A model generated the notes under the pieces. That model made no database searches, was not told the origin of the DNA, and saw only the letters and a program-made list of their open reading frames with translations. Position numbers and translations under genes: made by a program. Shown in pieces: positions 55,813 through 64,000 of a stretch of 64,000 nucleotides of DNA. Every line of letters begins with the position of its first letter. Position 1 is the stretch's first letter. Source of the stretch: Rhizophagus irregularis (taxonomy: Eukaryota; Glomeromycota; Glomeromycetes; Glomerales; Glomeraceae); contig NC_089437.1 of assembly GCF_026210795.1 (NCBI RefSeq), positions 4,588,001 to 4,652,000 of the forward strand, read 5' to 3'.

Positions 55813-57556
55813 TTTCGTAAGAAAGAAAGTATGAGAGGTTTTTTAAAAGAGTAAAAAGAAAGCTCGAAACACTTGAGTAGTTAATTGAAAGTGAAGGCAC
55901 GTTAAAACCTCGTTATCCAAATCTGAGACCTTCACGAAAAAATGGTTTTTTTTTAACAAATTGAAAAAAAATCCGCATCTTAAAAAAACAATTTAACGTC
56001 ATGAATCATAACACATCAGGTGCTATGTTTTTCTTGAACCCAATGCAGGTTAATAAAAGCAATGAATTTTTTGGTAAATTCTTCGCCACAACAATAACCA
56101 TAATGGCAAAACTACTTACTGTACGTGTGGATGATCTGACCTGACCCATTTTTTTGGCCACTAAAAAGTGCAAGATATTCCTTAATTCTGGTCAATGAAT
56201 CCGCGGCCAAAGACACCTCTCCAGAAAAGGATATATTACATGGGCTGTGTCCAATAAAACTTCACGCGTGTATTGTGGCGCAAATTCGGAATTGCATGTT
56301 TCATTCTAGTGTATTTTTGTAGTCGGGGTCCATGAGATCGATTTGATTCTAGTACATCAATCACACGCGAACACACAAATTTTAATATTCTTGTTTAGTC
56401 TTTCAAAAATGAAATATCGTGAAATGTCTTTCCCGCGATTTAGTCATGTGACTCATCAACCTCAAAATAACTATAGCACTGGTGAATTAATTAATTTGTT
56501 TTTTGTGCTCATTTTAATTTTCTTCAAATTCAATCATGCTGATTTCACAATTTCTCCAAACATAAAGGCTATTATTGAAAAGAGCAAAACGTGAAAAAAG
56601 TACAAATGGGCAAAATGTGAGACTTTTAAAAATTTTAAGTAAATGACAAATCTCTTGCATTCTGATACATCTCAGAAATGATGAGGACAGAAGTAAAAAA
56701 GAATGAAATTTTTTCATCCTATAATCAAACTAAAAAGAGTATAATTTTAAACTTACATTATAAAAGAAACTAAGATTTATATTTTAATCAATTTTTTATT
56801 TGGATTTTTTGTAAACATGGTCTACTTTATTTAACAGATAGCATTCTATAAATTGCAGCTACAACTAATCAGTATGAAATTAGCTCTTATTATACCTAAT
56901 TTAGATATTTGTTTCGAAAAGAAACCCTCCTGATTGTAATATTCTGATTTCTTCACAAAGTAGTATAGTGTCCAGTATTCCTATTCTATAAATCAAATAT
57001 AATTTATACTGGTTAATAAAGTGAAGTCAAAGATGAAAAAGAAAAATAATAATTATGATAAGCATCAGTAATAAAATGAAAAATTAACATCATAATGTAT
57101 TTATAGATAATACATCAGAATTAGCATGGTAAATATACATCATAACGCTTTATAACATTAGTATATGTATAACGCCAACCTTGACTCTTTGAATGCTTTA
57201 AATAATTTCTCCAATTAAATCCTAAATTCCCATAAAAATAAGAATAACAAAAAATTAAAATCCCGTTCTCATTATTATGATATAAGATTAAATAAATAAG
57301 GTTATTTTTTGCGATCATATTAATTGATCCATCATTAATTTTATTATTTATTTTCAGAATTTGATAGTACATAAAAAGATATTGGATTATCATCTCGCGT
57401 TGATAATTATATAATGAACAATACTAATATGTTCTTTGAAGTAACTAAAAATTTACATCTCACCTAATAAATTAAACGTGGTAAACATCGAATGTTTCAT
57501 ACGAAGACAAAAAGATGTATCGTTAGGTACAATATGTACCATTATTTTAAACTATA
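55813..57556. other. 5' flank of the RRM gene and spacer
   Basis: Upstream of the RRM gene's ATG the minus strand is A-rich. ORFs at 56,343-56,594 and 57,121-57,393 are chance frames. No RNA gene was recognised. Confidence 0.5.
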
Positions 57557-57588
57557 GTAAGAGAGAGAGAGAGAGAGAGAGAGAGAAA
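57557..57588. repeat. (AG)n microsatellite
   Basis: About 15 uninterrupted AG units. Confidence 0.97.
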
Positions 57589-60500
57589 ATTAATAAATTT
57601 TGATCTGAAAAATTAGGATCAATAATTCATTTATTAAGTAAAGATCAGTAGCGTGTTGTTTGGCATACACTTCGTCGTATCCACATGAGAGATAACTCGG
57701 TCTGGGGCGACAACCTTACATCATTATATTTTTTGAAAGATGCGTGCGTACTTTGATGAAGTTTTGAAAAATTTTTTTCTTACCTTGGGTTCAAGGACGT
57801 TACCGAATAGGTATAACACCGCTTGGATAAAGTATTAATATGAAGTTTGCCTAATGCGCAATGTCGAACCTTCAAATATCAAGTGAAGAAGAATCATAGT
57901 ATGCGCTTGACAAAAATAATCTCTCAGCAAGTTTTTGGTCCTAAGAGGCGTAAAAATATATATATTAATGAGTCAGAAAATAAGTTTTAAATAATCCTTT
58001 AGAATATAACTCACTTGTTTCCTTGGCAGTTTTACAGTCCCTTTATCCAAACCATAACTTAGAAATTTTATTTAGTCAACGAAACATATCCGGGATTTGA
58101 CTTTTATACAGGATGCTTGTTGTATGTTATTTCCATTAACAACCCGTTTCATTTTTTTTTGGATTTTTTTTTACTTAAAAAAAAAGATCAGTAAAAAAAA
58201 GATCGAGGTCATCACCCAATTAAAATGCGTTGGTAAACGTCAATTGATTTGACCGACATTATGATTGAACTAACTTTCGCCATTAGTTAAATAATACTAC
58301 GTCTAACTTTGGACCCGGTACTATTAAACGTTGCTCTACATTATTATTCAAAATATGACGAAATGTCTTTTTTTTTTTAGTATGATGCAAGTATGTAGCT
58401 TCCCTTGGTAACTCAAAGAAAACAAGAGTAATGAGATATTTTTTTTTACTTGACCAATAACGTATAAAATCACTCAAACCAAAATAATTCTTCATTAAAT
58501 TATTTTATTAAATAATGTATGGCATTTTACTTATGCTATATTCAGCATAGTAATTTATTGAATAGATTATGATTGATGAGCTATTATGATATATTTCAAT
58601 AATTTCCACATACAGTATTGCCGGTTAAAATCTTGATAGTATAGAACTTCTGGATTGATTGGATTATTGCTGCTTGCTGCATTTATGATTAATATTTTAT
58701 ATACTTTTTTTATTAACTATTTTAGAACCATTATCTCATATTACTTCAATGAAACCAGGTAATTCCTTGTAGTATATGACCAAACGATAGCATACTTATT
58801 GAACGCCCAATCAATAATACATATTTATTGATGTGCAATTTTGAGAGACTTGGAATATGACAGGTAACCTTCAAAGCTCATCCTGGGCTTAGCGATACAG
58901 ACATGTGCTTTATGAACAAATGTTTATCATCAAGTGTGCGCAAATCCGCACAGGTAAATCTGATTAACATGTTATTTCTTACGCACATAAATTACATAAT
59001 CTCATATTGCTTTTGCATACATATTTTTATCAAATACTGCACATAATAAATTATTGATAAAGGTTTCTTAGAAAAAAAGGTAAAGCATGAACAAAGGGAG
59101 AAATTGTTTACATTTAGGGTCAAACTTTACGAACGAATTCAAGTCATTTTATCTTTAATTTAATTCGTCCATTTATCAACATTTTAGGAATATTCGTAAA
59201 TATTTAATAAATTTTTGACTGTCCATTTATTATTATTAAACAAAGGAAAAATATATATAATGGGTTAGAAAAAATAAACACATTTTTACGCGATAAAAAA
59301 TGATTGGTTGTAACAAACTTATAAACGTCTTGGTTCAGATTACCATAATAAGAAATTTTCTATAACAATTGTTTATGGGTTGATCGTAAAGAAACAAAGA
59401 AAAATACAAATAAATGAATAATGATAAGGAAAATTAATTTCTTTTAGAGAGAAAAAAAAAAATTCTTTCTACTTTCAGATATTTTTCAGATACTTTCAGT
59501 TTCCGAATAAAATTAACTATAACAGATAACTTTATTATGACACAATCGGATTATCGGAGATACAAAAATAGACTCATACCAATGACTTATCTATAAGCCA
59601 TAATAAAGTTTCACAAGAAGTATAAACTATGGAAACTACGAAAACCATGAGAAAACTTTAAATTAATTGAGTACAATTATTATGTATTATAAATAGTTTC
59701 AAGTTTTAAATTTTCGAATGTTCTTTACCCTCAAAAGTCAATATGAATTATGAATTGGATATAACAATTAATATTATAAACAATATTATAATAAAGTATA
59801 ATTAGAAACAAGTACCAAGTTATAGGAAATATTTAATATTGTTATATTGTTTATGTATGAAAAATTATTTTAAACAGGATTGTTATCTTGTATTAAAGGA
59901 GTTCCCAGGTGTTTCGAAGAAATTCTTTTTTGGATTGAATGGATAAAAAAGGATTTAATGAACTTTTATTAAGAATTTTGTGGTCGTTTTGTGGTCAGAC
60001 CCTTCAGGAGTTTATTTACATTATGGAATTAAAATCCTGTTTATAATTAGTAGATCCCTTCCTTAATTCATTCAACTTGATTTTTAGAAATGATTTTCAA
60101 TTAATCAAATATTTTAAAATACTTGTGAAAATTGTGTTACAAGTCTCAATCTAGCACTTTTATTTTTTTTTTTATAAATTTTTTAATCCAAAAAAATAAA
60201 ACAAAAAGTTTCTAAAATTTATGATTTGTTATTCTTTTCACTTACTTCTTTTGGAAATAATATACCAAATTTGTAAGTATCAATAATTCGAATACAATAC
60301 CTTTACATTATAATGTATAATACAGGATGAAAAATAAATGAAGGGTTTAAGCCACCAATTACAAATTTAGGTATACCGATGAAAAGAACAAGAACTTACT
60401 ATAATTATTATAAAGATTCAGGTGTTCATAATGAGTATTACTTTGAAAATCAATGTTATTCAATTGTGGAAAAGAAGTTGTGTTACTGTAAATCCTGTAA

Positions 60501-60940
60501 ATCCTGCCAAATACGTGTCTATTATAACATAATATGACGTTAGACACAACGGACACAACGGTTTAAGCCACAGTTTTGATTGTTTTAATAAATAATATAT
60601 AATATATTCAATAGTACAAAGAAAAAAATTTTTTTTTAAAAAAAAAAAATTTTTCCGGGAGGGATTTAAAAAAAATTCATTTTTTTTTTTTGTTTTCCTC
60701 GTGGGAATAATATAAAAAAAAATTTTAAAATTTTATTTATTTTCACTTTATTTATTTTGTATAATACTTACCTCTGGTAAGGTTTGTTCTCATTTTTTTA
60801 AACTTTTAAAAGTATATATCTACTTAAAATATCAATATTCTTCAATATTCGGAGTATGATTATTAATCATCTTTTTTAGAAATTATAAATATAAAAATTT
60901 CATATAAATATTCTCTATTTTTTTTTTATTGTAAATAAAC
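57589..60940. other. Long spacer, one GC-richer block
   Basis: Around 57,640-57,960 the sequence is less AT-rich and the minus strand has open pieces (for example LLRDYFCQAHTMILLHLIFE and INTLSKRCYTYSVTSLNP) in different frames, one followed by a donor-like GTAAGA. This may be a decayed gene or repeat. The rest is AT-rich without recognisable content. Confidence 0.4.
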
Positions 60941-60949
60941 TTTTCCTTT

Positions 60950-61065
60950 ATTTTCCTCCTCTTTCCTATTCTTTTTAACTTTCTCTTTCCTTTTCCTTTC
61001 CTTCTTTTCTTTTCCTTTCCTTTCCTTCTTCTCTTCTCCCTTTTTTCTATCTCTCGCTCATAATT
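60950..61065 (+). promoter_or_regulatory. Pyrimidine-rich leader of the EF-hand gene
   Basis: About 110 bases composed almost only of C and T (CTTTCC and TTCTTC repeats) end 35 bases before the ATG at 61,099, a usual fungal core-promoter feature. Confidence 0.5.
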
Positions 61066-61098
61066 TCTTCTTAATTTTTCTTACATATTGTAAAAAAA

Positions 61099-62257
61099 AT
61101 GTCATCATCAAATAATACTCGTAATTCATTATCACTATTTTATGAAAAATCGTTGAAAAAAGTCTCAGGAGTTTATATCCAGACGAAACAAAATTCTATA
61201 AAGTTATTAAGTACATTGAACATTAATATTGCGAATAAATGTAATGAAGTAGAGCCAAAGTCAAGTAATAATAGTAATAATAATAATAATAATAGTAATA
61301 ATAATTTAGAAAATTGTAATAAATATGTAAAATCTAGATCACCTTTTTTCAAGTAAGTTTAATTATCATTATGTTAATTAATAATTATTCATTAATTTTA
61401 TACTAATATTTTTCTTTAAATTTATATATAGTCCACCTACACCATACCAAATAGATAATTTTATATCAGATGTTCCAACTCCATATTGTAATTTAATGAA
61501 CCAAGATTATTATTTTAATAATGATGACAACGAGGTATCAAATCCAAGTAATACACATTCGATGAATGGTCCTTTATATAAAGATTATTCTTATGGTCTA
61601 CCTTTTACTCAAAAAAGTCCTCAGAGTATTAATGAAAAAGAATTTTCTGATCAAGATTCTTCTGATGATCAAGATGATTATTTTTCACGAAAGATATCAA
61701 ATTATTCTTCTCAATCTTCTTCATCTTCTGTTTCTACTAATTATGGTGTTAATGAATTTGCTTTGACTCCATTAACGAACGATGAAGGATGTGAGATTAT
61801 TAAAGAAGAAATTAATCATACCGATGTCGGAAAAGAAAAAGAAAAATCTAAAGAAAAAAATATAAAAAGAAGAAAATCAACCATGAAATCAATTACCAGT
61901 CAAAAATCAGATAAAAGTTTTAAATCTAATAAATCCATAAGTAAATTATCCTTAAAATTAAGTAAAAATAAGTCATCATCATCTTCTTCAACGGTGGCTG
62001 ATACAGTTGGAACTATAAACTTTGAGGAATTTATAAGTTCTTTGGATATTAGTGAAGATGTTGAAGGTAGATTACAATGTAAGTTTAAACTAAATCATTT
62101 TATTCTATATATAAATATATATATAAATATTTGGTAACTAATCAAAGTTCTTTTTTTTCTTTTTTTTATAGGGCTATTTAGATTTTATGATAATGATGGG
62201 GATGGATTTATTACACGTAGTGAAATGCTTCAAATTATGCATACATTGTATAGTTAA
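61099..62257 (+). CDS. Serine/lysine-rich protein with a C-terminal EF-hand (neuronal-calcium-sensor-like end)
   Basis: Three exons, 61,099-61,352, 61,432-62,078 and 62,172-62,257, give 328 residues in frame. The first 285 residues are low-complexity: an asparagine run (about 55-70), acidic and serine-rich stretches and a basic Lys/Ser block (KSTMKSITSQKSDKSFKSNK). The last 40 residues are different: INFEEFISSLDISEDVEGRL, then WLFRFYDNDGDGFITRSEML and a short end. This is the EF-hand pair junction seen in NCS-1, recoverin and calcineurin B, with one complete loop DNDGDGFITRSE. The protein ends right after that loop's exit helix, so the usual last EF-hand is missing. It could be a truncated calcium sensor or a calcium switch attached to a disordered tether. 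Downstream to 62,690 no lost EF-hand exon was seen. Confidence 0.75.
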
Positions 62258-62779
62258 AAAAAAAAAAAGAACGTTCTCATAACAAGTTTTATTAATTAAT
62301 ATAGAATTTATTGATAGATCCATTCGCTTTTTTGGAATAGGAATCAAACCCTATTATTAGTACATAGAATAGAAAAATTATTTCTAAAAAAATTATTTTT
62401 TTGTATATTTTGTTTTTTTTTTGTTAAATCACATAGAAAATTAATAAATAGCGTCATTACCATTACCAATAATACATAAACATTCAATAATATGATCCAT
62501 TCAATACAAGTTACAAGTATAATGGATAAATTTGAATTGGATTGTGTAACAGATGTAAAATGTCATTACAAAGCAAAAAAATGTTTATTTTGTTGATCTT
62601 CTATTGTTTTTTGCGAAAATTCTTATAATCCTATAAAATAATTGATCAATTTTATGCCGTACGTCATGTGCGTAGTGTTTGTATTAGCCACGTGTGATAT
62701 TATGTCATTGTTATGATTTTTATATGATCCATCGGGCCCATAAAGGTATTTTAGATATTTTGATCAAAAAAATGAAGTG

Positions 62780-62786
62780 TATAAAA
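62780..62786 (+). promoter_or_regulatory. TATA box deciding the start of the next gene
   Basis: TATAAAA 70 bases before the ATG at 62,856. It lies downstream of the other in-frame ATG at 62,694, which argues against that earlier start. Confidence 0.6.
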
Positions 62787-62855
62787 CACGACTTATTCAG
62801 TCACAAGTCACAATCTTTCCTTTCCTTCTCAAGAACAAAAAAAAAAAGAAGAAAA

Positions 62856-63914
62856 ATGCCAAATATAATAAATGCAATAACTTTTCTAAGACTAAAAGAT
62901 TTGTTATTTCAAAAAATTATAGAGTTTTTTTTAGAGAAAATTTACAAAATATTTCTTTTCGTATTAGTTTGCGTAGTTATTTTTATTATTATTATTTTTC
63001 ACCTTTCAATATCTAATTTATATAACCAGACACGTAAACAAGTCGAGAATTATGGTCAATCGTCAATAACATTTAATAGTATTCAAATAGTTGAGTTACC
63101 TATTACTGAACTAAGAATGCCAATAAAACATTCACCTTTGAACACTTATTCAGAATTACCTGATAAATTAATTAAGTATATCGATAAAGCAAGAATTTTT
63201 GATAAGGATTTACAAATATTACAAACTAGAACTAAAAGTTCTTTGGATAAATTAATCACTTATTTGTGCGCTTTAAAAATATCTGTTAATCATAATAAAG
63301 CCAATACAAATGATGCTTATTATCAAACCACAACTTTCATAGAAACTGAATTAAGGGAGATGATTCTAGTCTTTCAATATGCTCGCAGAAGGTAAATAAT
63401 AAACTAATACATTTTTCTTTGTTTTCTTTTTTTTTTCTGCTTTTCTTTTAAAAAACAAATATTTAGTTTGGCAGATTTAGATGAAATTTCAGTAGAATTA
63501 CATGATCTGACAACGTATGAATTAACACGTTATAAAAGAGAATATAATAAATTATTGGATAGCTTCTGGTCAAAATTGGGTGGGAATTCGAGAAAGATCC
63601 AAGAATATGAGGAAAATTTAACCCTGCTGAAAGATTTAGATAAACGTCTTCGTATGGCTTTATCACATATAGGAACTACTTCACGTAATTTGGAATCTTT
63701 CTTATTAAATTTAGATGAATTACGTAAACTGGTTAGTGTAACTGAGATGCCAATCAAAATACATATTGAAATTGTTTGGAAAGGAGTGGTGAGATTGATA
63801 TCAGAAGGTGGTGTTGGCGACGTTTCTTTAATAGGCATTCTTATAAATTCGATTGAATCGAGTTGGTCTAAAACTTCAGTACCGACCCTCATTAAGTTTA
63901 TTTTATCAGTTTGA
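62856..63914 (+). CDS. Single-pass membrane protein with coiled-coil body, unknown function
   Basis: Two exons, 62,856-63,391 and 63,467-63,914, join in frame to 327 residues. A membrane helix lies at about 31-52 (IYKIFLFVLVCVVIFIIIIF); the rest is alpha-helical with heptad-like leucines (KLIKYIDKARIFDKDLQILQ, LLDSFWSKLGGNSRKIQEYE, NLTLLKDLDKRLRMALSHIG). There is no catalytic motif. The short basic-to-neutral N-terminus and the single helix suggest an anchor with the coiled coil outside or inside the compartment; topology is not decided. I recall many similar anchored coiled-coil proteins in Rhizophagus but no function. The start is chosen from the TATA box at 62,780; an ATG at 62,694 would add 54 residues. 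Confidence 0.7.
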
Positions 63915-64000
63915 TACAATCGTCAACATTTGATCTAACATTTAATTAATAGAATGATATAATTAATTATATGCCGCGTATGCGTATAAGTAGTATCAGG

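Noticed and set aside
62694-62855. An earlier start for the membrane coiled-coil gene
   Set aside because: The TATA box at 62,780 lies downstream of that ATG, and the extra residues are not needed for the membrane anchor.

Overview
The window looks like nuclear DNA of an arbuscular mycorrhizal fungus, most likely Rhizophagus (Glomeromycotina). The base composition is very AT-rich. Host introns are short (about 65-95 bases) with GTAAGT-like donors and TTTTAG-like acceptors. Many pieces match repeat families I recall from that genome. This assignment rests on recognition by eye; no search was run.

Left part (1-6,108): the end of an unrecognised gene, then a two-exon TET/JBP-like 2-oxoglutarate oxygenase gene (700-1698). 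After these comes repeat-rich DNA: a 0.9-kb dispersed repeat with an inverted partner at 14.4-15.3 kb, a tandem palindromic repeat, a satellite fragment and half of a tRNA-like SINE.

Centre (6,109-34,763): a Polinton/Maverick-type element with nearly identical 329-bp terminal inverted repeats and a perfect 6-bp target duplication (TCTAAG). It encodes a protein-primed family B DNA polymerase and a retroviral-type integrase. It also encodes an unusual set: a Gag-like protein with a retropepsin-type aspartyl protease, a TATA-binding-protein-like factor of the kind seen in large DNA viruses, and two F-box-like proteins. I see no double-jelly-roll capsid, packaging ATPase or adenovirus-type protease. 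A near-identical promoter-like motif (core TGTAATTGAATAAAAG) sits 20-39 bases upstream of four of its genes. Several of its genes are broken, so it is treated as a young fossil.

The integrase gene is interrupted by a 16.8-kb DNA transposon (12,984-29,747) with imperfect inverted ends, a TA target duplication and GATATC-rich subterminal arrays. It contains what look like several further elements: a decayed Plavaka/CACTA-like gene with BAH-like domains, a broken SANT-type gene, an acidic multi-exon gene, a largely intact DDE-type transposase gene (23,610-25,884) and a C2H2 zinc-finger gene, with minisatellites between them.

Right of the Polinton (34,764-44,150): the other half of the SINE, an unclassified 3.2-kb element with a 241-residue ORF, a 147-bp satellite with a hairpin, a MITE with 7-bp target duplications and about 4 kb of AT-rich DNA without genes.

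Host gene block (44,148-64,000): a voltage-gated proton channel; an unknown 242-residue protein; a seven-exon G-protein alpha subunit; a previously hidden three-exon gene fragment on the minus strand; an eight-exon membrane-anchored aldehyde dehydrogenase (Msc7-like); a nine-exon three-RRM protein (Nam8/Csx1/TIA-1-like, minus strand); a protein with one terminal EF-hand related to neuronal calcium sensors; and a membrane-anchored coiled-coil protein. The splice models for the G-alpha, aldehyde dehydrogenase, RRM and EF-hand genes were worked out base by base and stay in frame throughout. Proton channel, G protein and calcium-sensor genes suggest a signalling-rich neighbourhood, but no operon-like coupling is implied.
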